IMG/VR virus record: IMGVR_UViG_3300036398_002819
Span: 1 to 64,000 of that record
DNA from: a virus
DNA: 64,000 nt
Strand: one strand, 5' to 3'
Part shown: one piece after another, positions 22,093 to 29,445 of the stretch
Numbering within the stretch: the first letter of the stretch is position 1
Layout of the letters: every line of letters begins with the position of its first letter
Notes under the pieces: generated by a model
What the model was told of the DNA's origin: nothing
Seen by the model: the letters and a program-made list of their open reading frames with translations, nothing else
The model's database searches: none
Translations under genes and position numbers: made by a program

Positions 22093-22524
22093 TTAATTAA
22101 ACCCCGCTTGGAAACGATTCCATTCAATTGCATTCTTGATTTGAAAAGTTCTATTGGAAACTGTCTTGATAATCTCCTCAAGAAACTTCAACATAATGTC
22201 ATAGTATCTAATTTTAAGGTCTATTTTATTCAGTCTCTCATCAGCGTCTAGATGCCTCTGTAACGCCTCTTTGTCTCTAACTTTATATGGGAATGGTTCT
22301 TCAACATAAACCTCTGCTGGTGCCTTTCCTGTATAGTAGTTGTATCTTTCTAGTTTGACCCTACTATAAGTTTCTCTTGCCTTTTCTCTAAGAAGAGTAA
22401 TTGTATTGTATATGGTATAATATTTGGAATGAAGTTGTGGAATTTTTAAAGATTCATCGTGCAAATTATCAGGATCAATGACAGAATCTCTCTGCCACAT
22501 CTCCTGGATTTCATCAAGTGTCAT
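22093..22524 (-). CDS. uvsY: Recombination mediator UvsY
   Basis: Loads the UvsX recombinase on single-stranded DNA coated with gp32. 143 residues (T4: 137). MTLDEIQEMWQRDSVIDPDN at the start, PQLHSKYYTIYNTITLL, the YYTGK segment and the C-terminal NRTFQIKNAIEWNRFQAG are the family hallmarks. The start overlaps the previous structural gene (ATGA), linking recombination to late genes. Confidence 0.94.
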   Translation of the reverse strand: MTLDEIQEMWQRDSVIDPDNLHDESLKIPQLHSKYYTIYNTITLLREKARETYSRVKLERYNYYTGKAPAEVYVEEPFPYKVRDKEALQRHLDADERLNKIDLKIRYYDIMLKFLEEIIKTVSNRTFQIKNAIEWNRFQAGFN

Positions 22525-23066
22525 AAAGGTTTGTTTTGCATATTTAAGATGTTATAGATAGTATACTTGAAAGACACCTCTGCTGTAAAGTAATTAATAT
22601 CAGTATCCGTAGCAGTAAAATCCAAAGAAGTTAAAGAAACTGGAAATAAATCTTTAAATCTAACTTGAACCTTGGGATTATAGTTGCTGTTTAATATAAT
22701 CAAAGTAGCATCACTAAAAAAATTCAAAGGATCTGAAACACCAGATTCCATCAATTTATCATCAAATTGTTTAGGTGTTTCTGGAAATCCAAGTGCAGTT
22801 AACCAGTTATGAATTGTTGTATAATTAACTAGATCTTCATCAACTAAAAATCTTAATTTTAAATCTTCATACTCTAATTGATCTCCAGGAACATCTATCC
22901 TTTTTAAATAAGTTGATTGTGTCTCAGTTTGTAAAGTTATTTGAGGTATTTTTGCAGAATTGCAGAAAAATGAAACTTTTGGATACTTAGATAAGGTAAA
23001 TTGAAACCCTACAGGAGATAAAAAGTTTCTATTTGATATTTGTTTAGCAAATGGAGAAGTTGCCAT
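22521..23066 (-). CDS. Tail-tube-like virion protein
   Basis: 181 residues from the ATG at 23066; a longer frame to 23102 would overlap the gene before it. FAKQISNRNFLSPVGFQFTL, then FFCNSAKIPQITL and RIDVPGDQLEYEDLKLRFLV fit a tail-tube (gp19-type) beta-barrel, with LDFTATDTDINYFTAEVSFKY near the end. I recall this as a conserved cyanophage virion protein. It could be a second tube-like protein, a tube initiator or a head-completion protein, so no gene symbol is given. It is coupled to uvsY. Confidence 0.75.
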   Translation of the reverse strand: MATSPFAKQISNRNFLSPVGFQFTLSKYPKVSFFCNSAKIPQITLQTETQSTYLKRIDVPGDQLEYEDLKLRFLVDEDLVNYTTIHNWLTALGFPETPKQFDDKLMESGVSDPLNFFSDATLIILNSNYNPKVQVRFKDLFPVSLTSLDFTATDTDINYFTAEVSFKYTIYNILNMQNKPL

Positions 23067-23070
23067 TATT

Positions 23071-23307
23071 TTATTGAGGGGAGAACATAGTGCTTCCAAC
23101 AAATCTCTTTACAAATTTATCAGAATAAGATGAATTTTGTTTTGGATTTTGTTTTTTTGGTTTTAGAGATGAAATAGGAGAAGGCCCTGCAACTCTCATA
23201 GCAGATTGAATATTTTTTTGAACCGTTGGATCACTAAGTTTATATACGCTATTTGGACTTATTGGATCTCCAACTGCTTCATTCATGAATTGTTGAAAAG
23301 TTTTCAT
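23071..23307 (-). CDS. Small basic protein with capsid-targeting-like N-terminus
   Basis: 78 residues. MKTFQQFMNEAVG is nearly the T4 capsid-targeting sequence MKTYQEFIAE, which brings internal head proteins into the prohead and is cut after Glu by gp21. Cleavage after MKTFQQFMNE would leave a 68-residue basic protein (SLKPKKQNPKQN, KFVKRFVG). This suggests a DNA-associated internal head protein, by analogy with T4 IPI-IPIII. It lies just after gp23 and its terminator; a TCTAAATA box, one step off the late consensus, is 19 nt upstream. Confidence 0.7.
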   Translation of the reverse strand: MKTFQQFMNEAVGDPISPNSVYKLSDPTVQKNIQSAMRVAGPSPISSLKPKKQNPKQNSSYSDKFVKRFVGSTMFSPQ

Positions 23308-23325
23308 TCTTTTTATTTTTATTTT

Positions 23326-23333
23326 TATTTAGA
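23326..23333 (-). promoter_or_regulatory. Degenerate late promoter box TCTAAATA
   Basis: Differs from NATAAATA at one position (CTAAATA) but is well placed: just after the gp23 terminator and 19 nt before the next ATG. A similar ACTAAATA overlaps the gp19 stop upstream of gp20. Confidence 0.35.
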
Positions 23334-23334
23334 T

Positions 23335-23360
23335 AAAAAAAGACCCCCTTTCGGGGGTCT
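23335..23360 (-). terminator. Strong intrinsic terminator after gp23
   Basis: Perfect 8-bp stem AGACCCCC/GGGGGTCT with a GAAA tetraloop and seven T, about 20 nt after the major capsid gene. Confidence 0.95.
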
Positions 23361-23380
23361 GATAGATATGGGAATCGAGA

Positions 23381-24790
23381 TCACATAAGGTTAGTAACCT
23401 TGACTCTTCTGTAGTAGGTGTTGGTGTTACGGCTAAGAGCACCTTGACCCTGAGTAATACCTTCAGCAAATGGGTTAGCAACAAGACCGTAACGGGTCTT
23501 AAAGCCAATCTTGGGCTGGAAGGTGTTCTCACCAACTGCACGTACCATCTGGAGAGGTACATATGGGCAGTAGAAAAGACCAGCATCATAAGGTGAAGAA
23601 CCCTTATAACCTACAACGTAGAACTGGTTAGCAGAAACGTTTGCAGCATAAGGATCGATATAAACACGATACTTACCTTGCAGAACACCAGCGAAGGTGT
23701 TGCCAGTGTCATCAACGTTCAGGTTAGCGTTCAGAGCAGGGGTATAATCCAGAACACCTGCCATGGTGAGTGCAGAAGCAACGTCAGCAGAGCAGAGAAT
23801 CATATTACCCTTTCCTCTACGAGTTTGCTGTGCAATTGCGTTTGCATCGCGCTCGATTTGGAAGATAAGACCCTTAAACTTCTCAACAGACCAACGACCG
23901 TTGGAGTCAACGTCGAGGTCGAAAGTACCAGAAGTAGCAACGTTTGCTTGAGCACCAGGCTTAGCAACGTTATAGATGGTACGGATGATTTCGCGGTTGA
24001 TTTCAGCAAGAATCTCAGTTGAGAGAATATTTGCTAACTCAGCCTCAGCATTCAGACCATGAATTGCCTTCAGGTCTTGTGCGAGTTCGAGTGAGTACTC
24101 AGCCTTCAGTGCGCGTGACTTAGCGGTTACGGTGACTTTCTCGATTGAGAATGCCATCTGGTTGAAATGATCACCGCTGCCATCACCAAGGTTTTCTGCA
24201 CTGTCGGTACGCATACCTTGACCTACGTTGTAGGTGGTTGCATCACCAGTTGCAGGTGCAGTACCGTCAAGAAGACCAGGATTAGTACCTTGCTGTGCAG
24301 TAGTACCCATACCAACAGTACCATTGGTGAATCCACTGGTAACATTGAATCCTGAATCTTGTCCAGAGAATGCCGAATCTACTTCGTTGTAGAATGTTTC
24401 GTTTCCACTCTGGTTGTTATAACGAGAGCGCATTGCAAAGATGAGTCCAGTAGGACCGTTCATTGGTTGAACGCCACACAGATCATAAGCGACCAGATTT
24501 GGCATTGAACGGCGGATAAGACTGATCAGAACAGGATCGAAACCTGCGGTAGGACCAGCACTGAATCCTTGTGCGCTACCACCAAATCCAGCAGCACCAG
24601 CACTAGATGCGGTGAAGTTGGTTGGTGATTCATAAAGGAACTCGCGTGATTCGCGGAGTTCTTTTTCTTGGTTTTCGAGCAGGATAGCGGTTACAGCTCT
24701 ACGATGTGAATCTTTGATTTCATCGAGTCCTGAGTAGTCCAGGATAGGTGCCCACTTCTCCTGCAAATATTCTGCATTGAACATTTGCAT
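23381..24790 (-). CDS. 23: Major capsid protein (gp23)
   Basis: Forms the hexamers of the head shell. 469 residues (T4: 521). MFNAEYLQEKWAPIL, SLIRRSMPNLVAYDLCGVQP, MSRYNNQ-like FAMRSRYNNQSG and QMAFSIEKVTVTAKSRALKA match the T4-type HK97-fold capsid family. The likely gp21 cut is after E54 in FLYESPTN (L-x-E motif), removing the scaffold-facing N-terminus. AGAGG eight bases before the ATG at 24790 supports that start. No exact late box lies in the 49-nt gap upstream, so it may be read through from gp22. Confidence 0.97.
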   Translation of the reverse strand: MQMFNAEYLQEKWAPILDYSGLDEIKDSHRRAVTAILLENQEKELRESREFLYESPTNFTASSAGAAGFGGSAQGFSAGPTAGFDPVLISLIRRSMPNLVAYDLCGVQPMNGPTGLIFAMRSRYNNQSGNETFYNEVDSAFSGQDSGFNVTSGFTNGTVGMGTTAQQGTNPGLLDGTAPATGDATTYNVGQGMRTDSAENLGDGSGDHFNQMAFSIEKVTVTAKSRALKAEYSLELAQDLKAIHGLNAEAELANILSTEILAEINREIIRTIYNVAKPGAQANVATSGTFDLDVDSNGRWSVEKFKGLIFQIERDANAIAQQTRRGKGNMILCSADVASALTMAGVLDYTPALNANLNVDDTGNTFAGVLQGKYRVYIDPYAANVSANQFYVVGYKGSSPYDAGLFYCPYVPLQMVRAVGENTFQPKIGFKTRYGLVANPFAEGITQGQGALSRNTNTYYRRVKVTNLM

Positions 24791-24839
24791 TTGTTTTACC
24801 TCTTTTAAAAAATTTAGTTTGATTAATATAATTTAAAAA

Positions 24840-25973
24840 TCACTTTTTAGCGACTCTGCTAAGAGTCTGAAGATATGCTCCCATCATAGGAGATACAGAT
24901 TCGGTTAAATCTGAACCATAAGAAACATCTTCAGATAAAGTTTCAGAGTCATCTCTTTGAGTACCAGCAGGTCTGGTTGGGAAATATGATTCCCTCAGAG
25001 TTACCAGTTTCTCACGATAGTTCTCTTCACTATCAAACTCAACATTTTCTGCAAGAGAAGCGAGTTTGTCCTTCTGAGAAAGTGCGAGACCCTCAGCGAC
25101 ATCTGCAAAGATTACATCAGCAACCGACTCAGCTAATCTTCTGTTGAGAGCAACGTTTCTTTCGATTTGCTCGTTGAGTTTTGCTTCCATTTCATCAAGT
25201 TTATCTACCATACTCTCGATTACATCATATCTATCTTCAGGGATTGAAACATAATGATCTTCAAAAAGACCTTTCATTCCTTGAATGAAAGATTCAGTCA
25301 TTTCGGTCTTAAGACCATGTTCAATAGCGAGTGCATTTTCATTAATCCACTCGTCACAAACATATTCAAGATATGTATCTAAACGCTCAGTAAGTTCGTG
25401 CTTAATAAATTGAACTTCTTCGATAAGAGCATTCTCATATGTTTCTTGAAGTTCTTCTTTAATTTCAGAAACTTTTGAACGAATAGCAGCTTCAAAAATA
25501 GTACGTGCTTTTTCTTGAAACTCTTCAGAAAGTTCTTCACCAGCAAGAAGAGCATTGACATCTTCTTCGATGTTAAACTCCTCTTCTGCAACTACACCTT
25601 CTTCTTCGTCCTCTTCTTCTACACCTTCTTCTTCGTCCTCTTCTTCTACAGATTCATCTTCAACAATTACTTCTTCTTCATCTTCTTCAGAAATAATTTC
25701 AGATTCTTCATCTTCAGTCTCTTCTTTAACTGAAGCTGCTTTAGCGTTAACAACATTCTTTACCTGAGCAAGAGTTGTTGCAGGATCTTTGAGTTTTGCA
25801 GAATCGTCATCTGGACGATAGTTTTCTGGAGTAGGGCCACCTAAATCTTCCCATGCACCAGTTTGCCCAGGTGTTACGACACCAGAAGCATTTCCAGATT
25901 GCAATGGTTCTGCAGGTTTTGCGCCTTTGGTTACTACGTTTTCCATTTCTTGTAAATTTCTACCAACGGACAT
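24840..25973 (-). CDS. 22: Prohead core scaffold protein (gp22)
   Basis: Main scaffold around which gp23 assembles, later degraded by gp21. 377 residues (T4: 269). After a Pro-rich N-terminus comes a highly acidic stretch (about 85-140) with a perfect 27-nt tandem duplication. Helical coiled segments follow (FQEKARTIFEAAIRSKVSEI, VDKLDEMEAKLNEQIERN). Many L/I-x-E sites suit gp21 digestion. Located between gp21 and gp23 as in T4, with a perfect late box 33 nt upstream. Confidence 0.93.
   Translation of the reverse strand: MSVGRNLQEMENVVTKGAKPAEPLQSGNASGVVTPGQTGAWEDLGGPTPENYRPDDDSAKLKDPATTLAQVKNVVNAKAASVKEETEDEESEIISEEDEEEVIVEDESVEEEDEEEGVEEEDEEEGVVAEEEFNIEEDVNALLAGEELSEEFQEKARTIFEAAIRSKVSEIKEELQETYENALIEEVQFIKHELTERLDTYLEYVCDEWINENALAIEHGLKTEMTESFIQGMKGLFEDHYVSIPEDRYDVIESMVDKLDEMEAKLNEQIERNVALNRRLAESVADVIFADVAEGLALSQKDKLASLAENVEFDSEENYREKLVTLRESYFPTRPAGTQRDDSETLSEDVSYGSDLTESVSPMMGAYLQTLSRVAKK
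25594..25647 (-). repeat. Perfect 27-nt tandem duplication in gp22
   Basis: Two identical 27-nt units (25594-25620 and 25621-25647) encode the nine-residue unit EEEDEEEGV twice in the acidic arm of the scaffold. The frame is kept, so it is a coding length polymorphism, probably from slippage. Confidence 0.9.
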
Positions 25974-26005
25974 TTTTGTTTAGATATTTGTATATAATCT
26001 ATATT

Positions 26006-26013
26006 TATTTATA
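26006..26013 (-). promoter_or_regulatory. T4-type late promoter box TATAAATA
   Basis: Perfect TATAAATA just after the gp21 stop and 33 nt before the gp22 ATG. Confidence 0.75.
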
Positions 26014-26015
26014 AA

Positions 26016-26666
26016 TTAAAGATTTGAAAGAAACTCTTGGAACAATTGTACTTTGTTCTCCTGCAATATTCTTTCATCAACTAATGTATTAATTTTACGC
26101 TGAGTTGATTCTGCAAGTTTTTCACGAAGAATTCCTCCATCCCAAATCCACTCTTTTCCTTCCATAATTCCCTGAACAAAAGCATCAGGAGCAGAAGGAT
26201 CCGCTACAATATCAGCAGCGGTAGCGAGCATAAAATCTTCACCAACAATTTTATGACCTTCATTGGTCATCTTAAGTGAACCAACACCACGAGAAGAGAC
26301 TCCTAAGCAGACACCTTCATCAATAAGTGATTTTGCAATCTTACCCATCGGAGTTTCAAGAAGTTGTGCCTTACCTCTAAAGTTTGATCCTTCTTGAGTG
26401 AGAGAAATAATCTTGTGAGAAACTCTGTCAAGGTTTACAGTTGGACCGTCTGGGTGTCCAAGTTCTCCAAGAGCACGACCTTTATTAATAAATGCCTCAG
26501 TATATCTCTGAACTTCACGAGAAAGGGTATCCATAGGATACATTCTACCATTGCGGTTGCAAATGTCTCCCTGAAGAAATACACCTTCAATATACATTTT
26601 CTTTTGAGATCCTTTTCCTTCGGTAATAAATTTTACCTTTGAAATTTCTTCTGTGATGAGTTTCAT
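26016..26666 (-). CDS. 21: Prohead maturation protease (gp21)
   Basis: Serine protease of the herpesvirus-assemblin-like fold that cleaves scaffold and capsid proteins at L/I-x-E sites. 216 residues (T4: 212). The conserved ALGELGHPDGPTVNLDRVSH holds the likely catalytic His71, and LGVSSRGVGS (121-130) the Ser. The following AADIVADPSAP is typical. It lies between an 88-residue gene and gp22, near gp67, as in T4. Confidence 0.95.
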   Translation of the reverse strand: MKLITEEISKVKFITEGKGSQKKMYIEGVFLQGDICNRNGRMYPMDTLSREVQRYTEAFINKGRALGELGHPDGPTVNLDRVSHKIISLTQEGSNFRGKAQLLETPMGKIAKSLIDEGVCLGVSSRGVGSLKMTNEGHKIVGEDFMLATAADIVADPSAPDAFVQGIMEGKEWIWDGGILREKLAESTQRKINTLVDERILQENKVQLFQEFLSNL

Positions 26667-26670
26667 TTGT

Positions 26671-26937
26671 TTAATTTGTAAATCCTACTTTTGTACCTTT
26701 AACTTTATTGCTATCAGCATATACACAATGATTTGCTGTTTTAACAATTTGTTCAACAGTTCCTCCTGGCATTGTTATTGATCCAATACCAGTTCCATTT
26801 TGAGATTCTACAACTGTTATAATATGTGAAGCAGTATCTGTGTTCACAAGACGAACAACTGTTGCAGCACTAAAACTCGTGGCTGTTCCAGTAGTAATTG
26901 GCAAATTTAATTCATCTGCTAAAATTTTGGTTGTCAT
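26671..26937 (-). CDS. Small beta-rich protein, probable virion component
   Basis: 88 residues, no characterised family. It is rich in Thr, Val and Ile with alternating strands (ATVVRLVNTDTASHIITVVE, IGSITMPGGTVEQIVKT) and ends KVGFTN. A small beta-sandwich, for example a decoration or internal head protein, would fit its place between gp67 and gp21. Its ATG overlaps the gp67 stop (ATGA) with AAGGAG close by. Similar proteins occur at this spot in cyanophages to my recollection. Confidence 0.75.
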   Translation of the reverse strand: MTTKILADELNLPITTGTATSFSAATVVRLVNTDTASHIITVVESQNGTGIGSITMPGGTVEQIVKTANHCVYADSNKVKGTKVGFTN

Positions 26938-27125
26938 TCTCCTTCTTCCTGATCTTGTGTATGATCTTGATCTTCAGAATCTTCAATACCAAAAAGTGCA
27001 TTTGCAACATATGGTCGAATCTGATCAATTTTTTCTGCAGATTTTGCAAAAAGTGCTGATCTAATGCTGTCAGAAATTTCTGATGGTGAAGAATCCATCG
27101 CAATCAAATCTATAATGTTATCCAT
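26934..27125 (-). CDS. 67: Prohead core protein (gp67)
   Basis: 63 residues. A helical head (SDSIRSALFAKSAEKIDQI) followed by a very acidic tail (EDSEDQDHTQDQEEGE) matches the T4 gp67 plan, and the position between portal gp20 and protease gp21 is that of T4 gene 67. It helps form the prohead core and head length. A perfect late box lies 25 nt upstream. A slightly longer ORF in another frame of this region is a shadow. Confidence 0.85.
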   Translation of the reverse strand: MDNIIDLIAMDSSPSEISDSIRSALFAKSAEKIDQIRPYVANALFGIEDSEDQDHTQDQEEGE

Positions 27126-27149
27126 AAATTTAATTTATTACTATAAGAT

Positions 27150-27157
27150 TATTTATA
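27150..27157 (-). promoter_or_regulatory. T4-type late promoter box TATAAATA
   Basis: Perfect TATAAATA overlapping the gp20 stop codon and 25 nt before the gp67 ATG. Confidence 0.7.
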
Positions 27158-28805
27158 TTTTACCACCTTTCGGTTTTACAACTTCTGGTTGAGTTGGAAC
27201 TTCTTCTTGAGGTACTTCTTCTGGTGAAACTGCATCTTGTGGAATTTCTTCTTCAGGAATTGGATTTCCCATTTCATCTACAGGAATATTTGGATTTGGA
27301 AGAATTCCCTTTTCAATTTCGTCTTGAATTTGTCCATCAATTTCTACAATTTCTGAATCAGTTTGTCTAAGAATTTTTTTGCGAACATACTCTGTAGAAT
27401 AATATTTTCCAACGTAGGGTTCTACAGTGGTTGCTAGAGTAAGTCTATTAGTCAACAATTCTGCTTCTTTCAATTCTGCAAAATGATTGTCATATAAGAA
27501 ATCATATTGAATATGATCACTCATTTTATCCCAATCTTCTGGAGTAACAATATTTTTTAAAACAAGTTGTGTGCGTAGAATATCGTTAAAGAGATTTGCA
27601 AAACGTTTTCTTAAACGACCTACGAATTTTGAAAACTTTAATTCATCACGAAGAATTTCTGAAGATCTTCCTAAATTAAATCCATCTCCACCCCCAGCAA
27701 TTCTAGATTCTGGAACACCTAATGCTCTGTAAAGTTTTTTCTGAAAATATTCAATATCAGCAAGTTCACCAAGATTTTGTCCTCCGGGAAGAGTAGTAAT
27801 TTCAGTTCCTCTACCACCTTCTCTTCTGGGAAGCCAAAAATCTTCAAGCATACTCATAAACTTACGGTCATCACGAACCTCTCCAGTGTTCGCATCGTAA
27901 ACTAACTTATTACGATAACGACTCATAACTTCTTTTAAATATTGCTCTGCTTTTACCTTCGGAAGATTTCCCACATCAATATAAAAAATTCTTCTTTCTG
28001 GTGCTCTTGATAGTCTATAAATTACGAGACTATCCTCAATCATTCTAAGTTGATTGAGTGCTTTAATCGCTTTATGAAGATATGAAAGAACGGTTCCTTT
28101 ATTTCTATCTACAAGACCTGAATTACAATATGAAATAGAATCTTTAGCAATTTTTACTCCCTTTTTAGACCCACCACTAATTGTACCAGCTGGAAAGTTT
28201 GGAGTAGGAGTGTATATAAAATACTCTTCAATTTCTGGAAATTTATTTTCTTCTAATCCTTTGTTTATAGTAACATATCCGTTATTATTTTCTCTTTTTT
28301 CTTGTCGAATATGCTTTAATTTCATTGGATCAATATATCTCAATTCCTGAATGCCATCTTCAGGTTTTTTAAGATCTATAACTTTTAAATAATAAAGTCT
28401 TCCATCAATATACCAATTTCTAAAAATTTCATGGCATTTTCTATCAAAATCCATGATCTCTTTAATATACTTAAATTCTTCTCTAATAATTTCTTTTAAT
28501 CTATCACTAGCATCTAAATTAGTTAATTCAATTTCTACAGGAGAATCATAAAGATCACTTACAATAGCTTCATTTACAACATCTTCAATGGCACCATCAC
28601 ATTCTGGGTGTAGTGCCATTTCACGATATCTACGAATTAAATCATATTCAGTCCTGTATACACCTTCAATGTCTACATATTGACCATAAAATCCTGATTG
28701 AATAAAATGATCAACCCCGTCCTCATTATTAGGAGGAACGGGGGAAACTATAGACTTAGATTTTTTATTATCATTTTCAATCGAAAAACCAAAAAGTTTC
28801 GCCAT
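27153..28805 (-). CDS. 20: Portal vertex protein (gp20)
   Basis: Dodecameric portal that nucleates head assembly and is the DNA channel. 550 residues (T4: 524). YRTEYDLIRRYREMALHPEC and DGAIEDVVNEAIVSD near the N-terminus, FRNWYIDGRLYYLKVID, LRYIDPMKLKHIRQ and YRLSRAPERRIFYIDVGNLP are strong family signatures. The C-terminus is Pro/Glu-rich and probably flexible. Follows gp19 and precedes gp67 as in T4; a degenerate ACTAAATA box lies 29 nt upstream. Confidence 0.97.
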   Translation of the reverse strand: MAKLFGFSIENDNKKSKSIVSPVPPNNEDGVDHFIQSGFYGQYVDIEGVYRTEYDLIRRYREMALHPECDGAIEDVVNEAIVSDLYDSPVEIELTNLDASDRLKEIIREEFKYIKEIMDFDRKCHEIFRNWYIDGRLYYLKVIDLKKPEDGIQELRYIDPMKLKHIRQEKRENNNGYVTINKGLEENKFPEIEEYFIYTPTPNFPAGTISGGSKKGVKIAKDSISYCNSGLVDRNKGTVLSYLHKAIKALNQLRMIEDSLVIYRLSRAPERRIFYIDVGNLPKVKAEQYLKEVMSRYRNKLVYDANTGEVRDDRKFMSMLEDFWLPRREGGRGTEITTLPGGQNLGELADIEYFQKKLYRALGVPESRIAGGGDGFNLGRSSEILRDELKFSKFVGRLRKRFANLFNDILRTQLVLKNIVTPEDWDKMSDHIQYDFLYDNHFAELKEAELLTNRLTLATTVEPYVGKYYSTEYVRKKILRQTDSEIVEIDGQIQDEIEKGILPNPNIPVDEMGNPIPEEEIPQDAVSPEEVPQEEVPTQPEVVKPKGGKI

Positions 28806-28836
28806 TTTATAAACTTAAACTGCTTGTATAATTTAT

Positions 28837-29427
28837 TTAGTTAATGTTAATACCACCAGCATCAGGAGAATCTCCTTTAATTGCTTCCCACCAGAGAACT
28901 TGAAGTTCTACTTGAAATTCTTCAATACCAGATTGATCATAAGAAACTTGAATAGCATTTGTTGATGTTGGGAACAAATCATACATGTGATAAGCTCTCA
29001 AAGATTTTCCGTTTCTATCTAACTGATAAACATAAGCATCTGATGTATACGTTGATGGATTGGTAGTTCCACTTCCATCTGAAACACGATTCATTTTATT
29101 GATCCAATTTTCAAATGCAGATCTAATAGAAAAGTCTGCATCATTTATAATTGTTATTGTCCAACTTTCAAAAGACCTATCACCAGCAACTTTTAAAGTA
29201 CGACCTCTAAATGGAACATCTAAAAAAGCAATTTGAGATGCTGGAAGAGCTGCTGCCTTAACTAAAAATCTAGATTTTTCTAAAACCCCATTGGCGGCTT
29301 TTGCAATATCTGGAAAAGTAAGTACCACTTCGAAAAGGTTACTTCTTGCTCCACCTCCAGTTAACTGACTTTTGAAGTCAGTAATTTTTCTAAGAGGAGG
29401 TGGATTAAATTGATTTCTTGTTGCCAT
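28837..29427 (-). CDS. 19: Tail tube protein (gp19)
   Basis: Stacks as hexameric rings into the inner tail tube. 196 residues (T4: 163). RSNLFEVVLTFPDIAK, RFLVKAAALPASQIAFLDVP, RTLKVAGDRSFESWTITIIN and the WWEA end are characteristic. It sits between sheath gp18 and portal gp20 in T4 order, with an 18-nt gap to gp18 and no own late box, so it is probably co-transcribed with gp18. Confidence 0.96.
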   Translation of the reverse strand: MATRNQFNPPPLRKITDFKSQLTGGGARSNLFEVVLTFPDIAKAANGVLEKSRFLVKAAALPASQIAFLDVPFRGRTLKVAGDRSFESWTITIINDADFSIRSAFENWINKMNRVSDGSGTTNPSTYTSDAYVYQLDRNGKSLRAYHMYDLFPTSTNAIQVSYDQSGIEEFQVELQVLWWEAIKGDSPDAGGININ

Positions 29428-29445
29428 TTTTGTTTAACCTCTAGA

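Noticed and set aside
25515-25767. Plus-strand Ser- or Phe-rich frames opposite gp22
   Set aside because: They are the complement of the acidic GAA/GAT repeat region and not separate genes.
26912-27103. A 63-codon minus-strand frame overlapping gp67
   Set aside because: The gp67 frame has a late box, ATG and ATGA coupling and the expected acidic tail; this other frame has none of these.
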